Positions 1 to 6,153 of a stretch of DNA of 6,153 nucleotides are shown piece by piece. The stretch is from an uncultured Caulobacteraceae bacterium. Its GTDB lineage: Bacteria > Pseudomonadota > Alphaproteobacteria > Caulobacterales > Caulobacteraceae. Each line of letters starts with the position of its first letter. Positions within the stretch are counted from its first letter, which is position 1. The position numbers and the translations under genes were made by a program. The stretch spans positions 1 to 6,153 of the forward strand of contig CAISGS010000151.1 of the NCBI GenBank assembly GCA_903884915.1, given 5' to 3'. A model generated the notes under the pieces. It had not been told where the DNA came from and did no database searches. It saw only the letters and a list, made by a program, of their open reading frames with translations.

Positions 1-3
1 AAA

Positions 4-38
4 CTTCCTCGTGCTTCGACAAGCTCAGCATGAGGAAG
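4..38 (+). repeat. REP-like hairpin unit 1
   Basis: This is a 35-base palindromic unit. A 12-bp stem (4-15 with 27-38) encloses the 11-base loop TCGACAAGCTC (16-26). Eleven pairs are Watson-Crick and one (G11 with T31) is a G-T wobble. The same loop recurs in inverted orientation at 76-86. A conserved loop with variable but self-complementary arms is typical of REP-type elements, and from memory the core CTTCGACAAGCTCAG is widespread in alphaproteobacterial intergenic DNA. No REP-associated transposase gene is present in the window. Confidence 0.85.
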
Positions 39-63
39 ACTGTGATATCCGCTCATTTTCATT

Positions 64-98
64 CATCCTCATCCTGAGCTTGTCGAAGGACGAGGATG
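64..98 (-). repeat. REP-like hairpin unit 2, inverted
   Basis: This 35-base unit is the reverse-complement copy of the unit at 4-38. Its 12-base arms are 64-75 and 87-98, and its loop 76-86 is the exact reverse complement of the first loop. Read on the minus strand it matches unit 1 at 31 of 35 positions. The four differences form two compensated base pairs, and the G-T wobble sits at the same stem position. The 25-base spacer (39-63) between the units makes an inverted pair resembling a BIME. Its right arm contains an ATG (96-98) that is in frame with the downstream gene but is probably not its start. Confidence 0.85.
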
Positions 99-120
99 GC
101 ACCCGCAGACCAGGCGGCCG

Positions 121-147
121 CCCACGCTTCGACAGGGTCAGCGTGGG
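121..147 (+). repeat. REP-like hairpin unit 3, diverged and shorter
   Basis: A perfect 8-bp stem (121-128 with 140-147, CCCACGCT/AGCGTGGG) encloses the 11-base loop TCGACAGGGTC. The loop matches that of unit 1 at 9 of 11 positions, but the arms are shorter and unrelated in sequence. It lies 22 bases after unit 2 and in the same orientation as unit 1, which gives a +, -, + array. It may be a decayed copy or a second subfamily. Confidence 0.7.
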
Positions 148-197
148 GAGGGGAAGTGGGACGTACGGCGGCAGGTGTCTTACCCGTCACTCCGCTC

Positions 198-203
198 TAT
201 AAG
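198..203 (+). promoter_or_regulatory. Possible -10 element just before the VTT gene
   Basis: TATAAG at 198-203 resembles a sigma-70-type -10 hexamer. It lies so close to the ATG at 210 that transcription would begin at or next to the start codon, giving a leaderless message, a form known in alphaproteobacteria. No good -35 hexamer is visible 16-18 bases upstream. The overlapping AAGG (201-204) can instead be read as a Shine-Dalgarno sequence with a 5-base spacer, so the two readings compete. Confidence 0.25.
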
Positions 204-209
204 GGACCC

Positions 210-950
210 ATGACCGCACTGATCCGATTCCTGATGAATATGGACGCCCGCGCTTGGCGCAGCGTTGGTGTGTCATTCGTGCTGTTCGGCGGCGTGGGGA
301 TCGTGTTTGTGTTTGGGGCTCAGCTCTTGGGCTTCAACGGCGAAACGACGGTCGAGCATTGGCTGGACATAGCGCCCCATGGTCCCTTTGCCCTGCCGGT
401 CGCAGTGGCGGTCTTTGCCCTGATGGCCTTTTTGGGTGTTCCGCAATTTGTCCTGATCGCCGCAACGGTTCTCGCCTTCGGTCCGTGGGTTGGACTGACC
501 TATAGCTGGATCGGCACGCTGGTTTCGGCGGTGGTGGGCTTTGGGCTCGGTCGTAAGATCGGCAGCGGGGCCCTGTCGGCCTTGGGCAGTGTTGGCGGCG
601 GTGAGGGTGTGACGCGCTTTATGGGCCTGATTGGCCGCAATGGCTTTATGGCCAGCCTGATCGTGCGTTTGGTGCCGTCTGCACCCTTTATCGTTGTCAA
701 TATGGCGGCAGGCGTGACCCCCATGCGCTTTCGGCACTTTCTCGCCGGCACGGCCCTTGGCATCATCCCCAAGATCGCCCTGACTGCCTTTGCCGGCAAT
801 AGCATTGTCCAAGCCATGAAGGGTGGGGGCTATCAGCCCATAATCCTGCTTGTTTTGGCGGCGGCGGTTTGGCTCGGAGCCGGATTTGTCGCTCGGCGTT
901 GGATGAAGCGCGATGGAAATGAAATTTCGTCAAATGACCGGACAAAGTGA
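210..950 (+). CDS. VTT-domain (TVP38/TMEM64, DedA-like) membrane protein
   Basis: This is a 246-residue integral inner-membrane protein. Residues about 75-200 carry the VTT/SNARE-associated pattern: GVPQF (76-80), an FG pair (90-91), a glycine-rich stretch ending in GLGR (112-115), then R153-x-x-P156-x-x-P159-F160 and N164 with G168, and a later T-x-L-G-x-x-P segment (181-187). Hydrophobic segments lie near 18-40, 60-88, 95-114, 145-168, 178-195 and 210-230, and the C-terminal tail is basic and polar. Relatives in this superfamily act as lipid scramblases or undecaprenyl-phosphate carriers, but the substrate here cannot be read from sequence. I chose the ATG at 210 because AAGG lies 5 bases upstream and the hydrophobic N-terminus follows. 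The in-frame ATG at 96 would add 38 residues encoded by REP-like DNA and is unlikely. ATG codons at 234 and 240 remain possible. It appears to be a single-gene unit, with 266 bases separating it from leuA. Confidence 0.88.
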   Translation: MTALIRFLMNMDARAWRSVGVSFVLFGGVGIVFVFGAQLLGFNGETTVEHWLDIAPHGPFALPVAVAVFALMAFLGVPQFVLIAATVLAFGPWVGLTYSWIGTLVSAVVGFGLGRKIGSGALSALGSVGGGEGVTRFMGLIGRNGFMASLIVRLVPSAPFIVVNMAAGVTPMRFRHFLAGTALGIIPKIALTAFAGNSIVQAMKGGGYQPIILLVLAAAVWLGAGFVARRWMKRDGNEISSNDRTK

Positions 951-1028
951 AAATTTCTTGCCGTGAGCCGTAAAATGCACCCGTTCGGCGCAAGAGGCTT
1001 GCTCAAATCTCGAAGATTCGTTAGAAGC

Positions 1029-1032
1029 GGAG
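1029..1032 (+). promoter_or_regulatory. Ribosome binding site of the leuA leader ORF
   Basis: GGAG lies 7 bases before the ATG at 1040 and only 1 base before the ATG at 1034. The spacing therefore favours 1040 as the leader start. A purine-rich run (AGAAGCGGAG, 1023-1032) surrounds it. Confidence 0.5.
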
Positions 1033-1039
1033 CATGAAT

Positions 1040-1132
1040 ATGCGTCTTCACATGACTGGACAGGCGGCTTCGGCAGTGCTGTACCCCCTCTTGGGTGGGG
1101 TCCTAGGGCTTAGCTGCCCCTGGGCGTTCTGA
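1040..1132 (+). CDS. Putative leucine leader peptide upstream of leuA
   Basis: This is a 30-codon reading frame with a properly spaced GGAG, ending at TGA (1130-1132), 84 bases before leuA. Six of its 30 residues are Leu. Five of these cluster in residues 14-24, in the segment VLYPLLGGVLGL, and use mixed codons (CTG, CTC, TTG, CTA, CTT), including CTA, which is usually rare in such genomes. Short Leu-rich peptides directly before leucine genes are the hallmark of ribosome-mediated attenuation. Stalling on these codons when charged leucyl-tRNA is scarce would change the folding of the downstream RNA. That this peptide is translated and regulatory is inference. The frame could also be a chance ORF, or could start at 1034 (32 codons). 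I do not recognise the peptide itself. Confidence 0.55.
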   Translation: MRLHMTGQAASAVLYPLLGGVLGLSCPWAF

Positions 1133-1191
1133 GGCGCGTATCGAACGCGGCCGGACGTGCAGGGGGTGAAAGACAAAACCCTAAACCGTCC
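1083..1191 (+). promoter_or_regulatory. Candidate attenuator with alternative pairings before leuA
   Basis: Several segments can pair in mutually exclusive ways. ACCCCCT (1083-1089), over the Tyr-Pro-Leu codons of the leader ORF, is perfectly complementary to AGGGGGT (1161-1167). CCCCTG (1117-1122), over the Cys-Pro-Trp codons, can pair with CAGGGG (1160-1165). A local hairpin joins CCTAGGG (1102-1108) to CCCTGGG (1118-1124). GGGT (1164-1167) can instead pair with ACCC (1178-1181) inside a GGACG/CGTCC clamp (1153-1157 with 1187-1191). A separate small hairpin, CGCGT-ATCGA-ACGCG, lies at 1135-1149. No U-run follows any stem, so a classical intrinsic terminator is not evident; control would have to be Rho-dependent or translational. 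The role is inferred. Confidence 0.4.
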
Positions 1192-1216
1192 ATGACCAAC
1201 GCCAAGAGCAATTCAC

Positions 1217-2803
1217 ATGACCTCTTCTATCGATAATACCGCCGCAGCCGCTGCTAAGGCGCGCGAAAATGTCATCATCTTTGACACCACCATGCGCGAC
1301 GGCGAGCAATCGCCCGGCGCCTCCATGAGCCTGGATGAAAAGCTCGAACTGGCCAAGATTTTGGAAGATATGGGGGTCGACGTCATCGAGGCCGGTTTCC
1401 CCATCGCCTCCAATGGCGACTTCGAAGCGGTCCGCGAGATCGCCAAGATCGTCAAGACCAGCACCATTGCGGGCCTGTGCCGCGCCCATCAGGTGGATAT
1501 CGACCGCTGCGCCGAGGCCTTGAAGCCTGCCGCCCGTGGCCGCATTCATGTGGTGATCGCCACCAGCGACCTTCATATGAAGCACAAGCTGCAGATGGAG
1601 CCAGAACAGGTTCTGGAAACCATCACCCGCTCGGTTACTCATGCTCGCAATCTGCGTGATGATGTCGAGTGGTCCGCTGAAGACGCGACCCGCAGCGAAC
1701 GCCAGTTCCTGCGCCGCGCCGTCGAGGCCGCCATCAAGGCTGGCGCCACGACCATCAATCTGCCGGACACGGTCGGCTATACCTACCCGTCAGAATATGC
1801 CGACCTGTTCAGCTGGATGACCCAGAATGTTGAGGGTGCCGACCGGGTGATCTTCTCAACCCACTGTCATAACGACTTGGGTCTGGCCGTGGCCAACTCT
1901 CTGGCCGGGGTTCAGGGCGGTGCGCGTCAGGTGGAATGTGCCATCAATGGCCTAGGCGAGCGGGCCGGTAATGCGGCGCTGGAAGAGATCGTCATGGCGC
2001 TGAAGGTGCGGGCCGACCGTCTGCCCTTCCAGACCCGCATCGACAGCACCCACATCACCCGCGCCAGTCGCTATGTGTCGGCCATCACCGGCTTTGCGGT
2101 CCAGTACAATAAGGCCATCGTCGGTAAGAACGCCTTCGCCCACGAAAGCGGTATCCATCAGGATGGCATGCTGAAGAACCGCGAGACCTACGAGATCATG
2201 ACCCCGGAATCGGTCGGTCAGGCCCCCTCGACGCTGGTTATGGGCAAACATTCCGGCAGTCACGCCTTCCGCGCCAAGCTGAAGGATCTGGGCTATGAGC
2301 TGGGCCAGAACGCTCTGAAGGAGGCCTTTGTCCGCTTCAAGGACTTGGCTGACCGCAAAAAGCACGTCTATGACGACGACATTATCGCGTTGGTCGATGA
2401 CGCCTTGGCACGGGGCGGGGAGCGTATCCGCGTGACCCATCTGCGCGTCATTGCCGGCACCGAAGGCCAATCTGCTGACCTGACCTTGGACATTGACGGC
2501 GTCGAACAGAAGGCGACCTCAACCGGTGACGGGCCTGTGGATGCCGTATTCAACGCCATTCGCCAGATCGTGCCCCACGAGGCGGCGCTTCGCCTGTTCC
2601 AGGTCCATGCCGTGACCGAAGGTACCGATGCTCAGGCTCAGGTCTCGGTGCGTCTTGAGGAGGATGGCCGGATCGCGACCGGTCAGGCCGCCGATACCGA
2701 CACCATGACCGCTTCGGCCAAGGCCTATGTCAATGCGCTGAACAATCTGATGGCGCGCAAGCAGAAGTCGGCTCCCGAGCCTCTCGTCTCCAGCCAGTTC
2801 TAG
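1217..2803 (+). CDS. leuA: 2-isopropylmalate synthase
   Basis: This cytosolic enzyme condenses acetyl-CoA with 2-oxoisovalerate to give 2-isopropylmalate, the first committed step of leucine synthesis. The 528-residue protein is the usual length for the bacterial type. Residues about 17-285 form the HMGL-like TIM barrel, with FDTTMRDGEQSPG (22-34, catalytic R27 and metal ligand D28), the LHMKHKL signature that separates LeuA from several homologues, and THCHND (215-220) supplying metal ligands H216 and H218. Residues about 404-512 form the LeuA dimerisation and allosteric domain, with a GDGPVDA motif, so leucine feedback inhibition is expected. The ATG at 1217 fits the family N-terminus but has only a weak AAGAG (1204-1208) upstream. 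A Leu-rich leader ORF lies just before it. The transporter gene follows after 65 bases on the same strand and could be cotranscribed. No anomalies are seen in the active-site motifs. Confidence 0.98.
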   Translation: MTSSIDNTAAAAAKARENVIIFDTTMRDGEQSPGASMSLDEKLELAKILEDMGVDVIEAGFPIASNGDFEAVREIAKIVKTSTIAGLCRAHQVDIDRCAEALKPAARGRIHVVIATSDLHMKHKLQMEPEQVLETITRSVTHARNLRDDVEWSAEDATRSERQFLRRAVEAAIKAGATTINLPDTVGYTYPSEYADLFSWMTQNVEGADRVIFSTHCHNDLGLAVANSLAGVQGGARQVECAINGLGERAGNAALEEIVMALKVRADRLPFQTRIDSTHITRASRYVSAITGFAVQYNKAIVGKNAFAHESGIHQDGMLKNRETYEIMTPESVGQAPSTLVMGKHSGSHAFRAKLKDLGYELGQNALKEAFVRFKDLADRKKHVYDDDIIALVDDALARGGERIRVTHLRVIAGTEGQSADLTLDIDGVEQKATSTGDGPVDAVFNAIRQIVPHEAALRLFQVHAVTEGTDAQAQVSVRLEEDGRIATGQAADTDTMTASAKAYVNALNNLMARKQKSAPEPLVSSQF

Positions 2804-2818
2804 AGACCGGTGCCTAAT

Positions 2819-2858
2819 CCTCATTCTCGCGCTGGGTCTGGCTCGGCGCGAGGCGAGG
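2819..2858 (+). promoter_or_regulatory. Intergenic hairpin covering the transporter ribosome binding site
   Basis: CTCGCGC (2826-2832) pairs perfectly with GCGCGAG (2846-2852) around a 13-base loop. After a small internal loop, CCTC (2819-2822) pairs with GAGG (2855-2858). That GAGG is the only good Shine-Dalgarno candidate for the ATG at 2869, 10 bases away. No T-tract follows, so this is not a standard terminator for leuA. It could stabilise the leuA 3' end or damp translation of the transporter. The pairing is seen in the sequence; the role is inferred. Confidence 0.4.
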
Positions 2859-2868
2859 TCGTCTCCTC

Positions 2869-3753
2869 ATGTTGATCTGGATCCCCCTGACCCTCGCGGC
2901 GACGGTTCTGCAGGTATCGCGCAATGCTCTACAGCGCGGGCTATTGCCGGTTGCGGGGCCTTGGGGCGCGACCTTGGTCCGGTTCCTGTTTGGACTGCCC
3001 TTTACGCTGGCCTTCATTGCTGTGGCCAAGCTGATGACGCCTCAGGCGCAAGGTCATTTCAGTGCCTATTTCTTTATGGCGTGCAGCATCGGTGCCTTGG
3101 CGCAGGTTGGGGCGACGGCGGCGCTTTTGGTGTCGATGCAGCGTTCCAGCTTTGCCATTGGCACGGCCTTTCAGCAAAGCTCGCTGCCCTTTACCGCCTT
3201 GGTCGGGTTCTTCGTGTTCCACGATCCGATCAGCCCGGTCGCTTGGGCTGGGCTGTTTATCGCAACGGGGGGCCTCGTCTATCTGTCTTGGCCGCGTCGG
3301 ATGGAAGGGGTTCGCGACTGGAGCCCGGCTCTGCTCGGCCTAACGTCGGGGGCCTGTTTCGCCCTAAGCGCCAATGCCTTTCGCCAAGGGGGCCTAGCCT
3401 TTGATCCGCATCACGTCGTCTTTTCAGCGCTCGTGACCGTGGCGGTGGTTCAAACGATCCAGACCCTCGTGCTGATCATCGGCCTAACGATCCTTGACCC
3501 CAAGGCGCTGAGGGGCGCGATCGGCGCGTGGAAGTCATCCTTGGGGGCGGGTTTCTTTGGGGCAGGGGCCTCAGCCCTTTGGTTTATCGCCTTGACCATG
3601 AGCCCGGCGGGCCCGGTTCGCGCCGTTGGCGTGGTCGAGATGCCGGTCGCGGCCCTGATGGGGCGCAGGCTGTTCGCTGAGCGTTTGAGCCTCGCCCAGA
3701 TCGTCGCGGGTGCCGTTACCGCGCTTGGCGTGGTTTTAGCCGCGATTGGATAG
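2869..3753 (+). CDS. DMT-superfamily (EamA-type) transporter
   Basis: This 294-residue inner-membrane protein is built almost entirely of hydrophobic segments in the two-fold 5+5 arrangement of EamA carriers. The first repeat covers about residues 1-140, with the basic segment SRNALQR (17-23) after the first helix and GATLVRFLFGLPF (33-45) opening the second. The second repeat covers about 150-294 and ends with the typical E257-x-P259 and GRRLFAERLS (265-274) region before the last helix. Family members export or import small metabolites such as amino acids, nucleosides or drugs. The substrate cannot be predicted here; a link to branched-chain amino acids is suggested only by proximity to leuA. 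The ATG at 2869 has GAGG 10 bases upstream, inside a hairpin arm. The protein ends directly after its last helix. Confidence 0.9.
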   Translation: MLIWIPLTLAATVLQVSRNALQRGLLPVAGPWGATLVRFLFGLPFTLAFIAVAKLMTPQAQGHFSAYFFMACSIGALAQVGATAALLVSMQRSSFAIGTAFQQSSLPFTALVGFFVFHDPISPVAWAGLFIATGGLVYLSWPRRMEGVRDWSPALLGLTSGACFALSANAFRQGGLAFDPHHVVFSALVTVAVVQTIQTLVLIIGLTILDPKALRGAIGAWKSSLGAGFFGAGASALWFIALTMSPAGPVRAVGVVEMPVAALMGRRLFAERLSLAQIVAGAVTALGVVLAAIG

Positions 3754-3854
3754 TTAGTTCGCTTATCGTTTTGAGCGGTGTGCCTATAGACGCCTGTCAA
3801 ACCGAATCACAAAATGCCTTGAATTCAACACGCTCACAGGGCAAACCGACCTGT

Positions 3855-3946
3855 CTGCAGGGCTTGAAACAGGCTAAGCGTTCTTCTTGTCTGTCGATTG
3901 TCCTTACGCAACGCAATTCGTGTGGATGAACCGTCAAGGGCTGCAG
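3855..3946 (+). promoter_or_regulatory. Imperfect inverted repeat in the mreB upstream region
   Basis: The 13-base arms 3855-3867 (CTGCAGGGCTTGA) and 3934-3946 (TCAAGGGCTGCAG) are complementary at 11 of 13 positions, with a 2x2 GG/GG mismatch between two perfect blocks (CTGCAG and CTTGA/TCAAG). They enclose 66 bases. The right arm overlaps the perfect palindrome GGCTGCAGCC (3939-3948), and another palindrome, TTGAATTCAA, lies at 3819-3828. The repeats could be paired protein-binding sites or the base of a 5'-UTR structure for mreB. Nothing in the 259-base gap 3754-4012 looks like a gene. Confidence 0.35.
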
Positions 3947-3963
3947 CCACAAGACCATCTATT

Positions 3964-3972
3964 TGCTATCTT
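3964..3972 (+). promoter_or_regulatory. Possible extended -10 promoter element of mreB
   Basis: TGCTATCTT has the form of an extended -10 element (TG, one base, then TATCTT at 3967-3972). It would start transcription near 3980, about 33 bases before the mreB ATG. No convincing -35 hexamer lies 16-18 bases upstream, which is tolerable for an extended -10 promoter. Weak call. Confidence 0.3.
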
Positions 3973-3997
3973 AGGTAAGACGCCCTTCCATCCCTGA

Positions 3998-5056
<1,059 letters not shown>

Positions 5057-5125
5057 CCGCCTGATGGTGGCACTTCTTGCGTCCTGACGAATTTCTATGA
5101 TCTTGGCCCTGTCCGGATCTGCCGT

Positions 5126-5130
5126 GGAGA
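5126..5130 (+). promoter_or_regulatory. Ribosome binding site that fixes the TTG start of mreC
   Basis: GGAGA lies 6 bases upstream of the TTG at 5137, ideal spacing. No comparable purine run lies before the in-frame ATG at 5197. This is the main evidence for a TTG start. Confidence 0.75.
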
Positions 5131-5136
5131 CCAGCG

Positions 5137-6153
5137 TTGTCCTTAAGGGACGGGCCATTTCAAGACCTCAAGGTCCCGCTAACCTGGGCGGCAGCCATGG
5201 CGATTATTGTCGCGGGCGTGGCGGGTCTTGGCCTTTTGCTCAGCGATCGGCGCGAAACCTATAAGGCCGAGGCCTATGGGGCCGGGCGCGTGGTTGTTGA
5301 TCGGGTCGTGGCGCCTGCTGCCGATGTCCTATCAACCCCCGCCGATTGGGCTCGGGTCCTTGGCAACGGCATCGGGGACTATTTCTTCGCTGTCAGTGAA
5401 AATCGCCGCCTGAAGCTTGAAAATGCCCGGCTGCGACAGTGGCGAGACGCCGCCATCGCGCTCGAAGACATCAATTCTCGCTACCGCGCCTTGCTGGGCG
5501 TCAAGATTGATCCCCCGATCCCTATGGTCACGGCGCGGGTCGTGCTCGATGCGCGAGGTCCCTTTGCCAATACCCGCCTTGCCAATGAAGGTGAAGAAAA
5601 GGGCGTGAGGGTCGGGCAGCCTGTGATGAGCGACGCCGGTCTGGTCGGCCGCGTTGTCGGCACCGGCCCGGGTATTAGCCGTATTTTGCTGCTCACCGAT
5701 GTCGCGAGCCACATGCCGGTCTTGGTGGACCGCACCAATGCCCGCGCGATCCTGTCCGGCGATGGCGGTCCCAATCCGACGCTGGACTATCTGCGGGGGA
5801 TTGATCCTGTTCGCAATGGCGACCGGATCTTGAGCTCCGGTGATGGCGGTGTCTTGCCGCGAGGCCTTCCGGTCGGGACAGCGGTTAAGGGCTTGGACGG
5901 CCATTGGCGGGTGCGGTTGAGTTCAGATTCCGTACCGATCGATCTTGTGCGCATTCTTCTGTTCAAAGATTTCACCGATCTTGCCGCCCAAAAGGCGTTG
6001 CAGGCCTCGAAAATGCCGCCCTTGACCGATGTTCCCGCGCCGGTGGCCTCGTCGTCCGTCCTGCCCCCCGCGCTCACATCAAAGCCTGCCGCCGCGCCGG
6101 TTGTTACTGCGGTCGTGCCAAAGCCTTCCGCGCCAAAGCCTCTTGCGGGTAAG
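5137..6153 (+). CDS. mreC: Rod-shape-determining protein MreC, 3' end missing
   Basis: MreC is a bitopic inner-membrane protein whose periplasmic part scaffolds the elongasome, linking MreB and MreD to PBP2 and RodA. 339 codons are visible and the frame is still open at the window edge. From the TTG start the N-terminus reads MSLRDGPFQDLKVPLTW, a short cytoplasmic segment, followed by one membrane helix (about 14-35). A coiled-coil-like region with SENRRLKLENARLR (87-100) follows, the usual dimerisation element. The beta-rich MreC domain spans about 128-276, with the family signature GLVGRVVG and LLLTD. A Pro/Ala-rich, low-complexity tail starts near residue 285. Starting at the ATG at 5197 would remove the cytoplasmic segment and half the membrane helix, so TTG at 5137 is preferred. 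The frame is closed upstream by TGA at 5098-5100. The 80-base gap after mreB suggests cotranscription. Confidence 0.96.
   Translation, partial: MSLRDGPFQDLKVPLTWAAAMAIIVAGVAGLGLLLSDRRETYKAEAYGAGRVVVDRVVAPAADVLSTPADWARVLGNGIGDYFFAVSENRRLKLENARLRQWRDAAIALEDINSRYRALLGVKIDPPIPMVTARVVLDARGPFANTRLANEGEEKGVRVGQPVMSDAGLVGRVVGTGPGISRILLLTDVASHMPVLVDRTNARAILSGDGGPNPTLDYLRGIDPVRNGDRILSSGDGGVLPRGLPVGTAVKGLDGHWRVRLSSDSVPIDLVRILLFKDFTDLAAQKALQASKMPPLTDVPAPVASSSVLPPALTSKPAAAPVVTAVVPKPSAPKPLAGK

Noticed and set aside
273..812. 179-codon open frame antisense to the VTT gene
   Set aside because: Highly polar, low-complexity product opposite a clear membrane-protein gene; best explained as a shadow frame.
957..994. 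Bulged hairpin CTTGCCG/CGGCGCAAG after the VTT gene, considered as a terminator
   Set aside because: The stem needs a two-base bulge, the loop is long, and no T-tract follows.
3760..3777. Hairpin CGCTTA/TGAGCG after the transporter gene, considered as a terminator
   Set aside because: Only 6 bp with a wobble, and no T-run downstream.
3771..3790. TTGAGC and TATAGA as a promoter for mreB
   Set aside because: The two hexamers are separated by only 8 bases, which is far too short for sigma-70-type recognition.
5057..5070. Small CCGCC-TGAT-GGTGG hairpin right after the mreB stop
   Set aside because: Five pairs including a G-T wobble and no real T-run; too weak to call as a terminator or attenuator between mreB and mreC.
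5096..5101. TATGAT before mreC as an internal -10 element
   Set aside because: No plausible -35 hexamer at 16-18 bases, and a single AT-rich hexamer is expected by chance.
5332..5904. 190-codon open frame antisense to mreC
   Set aside because: Opposite a well-supported MreC domain and without a recognisable motif.
5904..6152. 82-codon + frame at the right edge
   Set aside because: It overlaps mreC in another frame; the MreC frame has the domain evidence and stays open to the edge.

Overview
The window reads as a chromosomal stretch from an alphaproteobacterium, most likely of the order Caulobacterales. The evidence is a MreB very close to my memory of the Caulobacter protein, an alphaproteobacterial-type LeuA and MreC, and REP-like hairpins with a loop of the TCGACAAGCTC type. 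The base composition is only moderately GC-rich, so a genus such as Asticcacaulis would fit better than Caulobacter itself. That genus guess is weak.

Layout. All convincing genes lie on the + strand. Positions 1-147 hold three REP-like hairpin units in +, -, + orientation. A VTT-domain (TVP38/TMEM64, DedA-like) membrane protein follows at 210-950. The 266 bases before leuA are not empty: they contain a short Leu-rich reading frame (1040-1132) with its own ribosome binding site, overlapped by segments that can pair in alternative ways. This looks like a leucine-responsive leader and attenuator. leuA (1217-2803) encodes 2-isopropylmalate synthase. It is followed after 65 bases by a DMT/EamA-type transporter (2869-3753), whose Shine-Dalgarno sequence lies in the arm of an intergenic hairpin. 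A 259-base regulatory gap then precedes mreB (4013-5056) and mreC. mreC begins at a TTG codon at 5137 and runs off the right edge, so its 3' end is missing.

How the genes fit together. mreB and mreC form the start of the cell-shape cluster: the actin-like MreB filament and the membrane-anchored periplasmic scaffold MreC, normally followed by mreD, pbp2/mrdA and rodA, which would lie beyond the window. leuA commits 2-oxoisovalerate to leucine synthesis and is functionally separate. The VTT protein and the DMT transporter are membrane proteins of unknown substrate. Their placement suggests no firm link to either system.

I see no phage, insertion sequence, CRISPR array, tRNA or rRNA, and no new multi-gene system. 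The items most worth following up are the leuA leader, the covarying hairpin repeats, the TTG start of mreC and the imperfect inverted repeat upstream of mreB.
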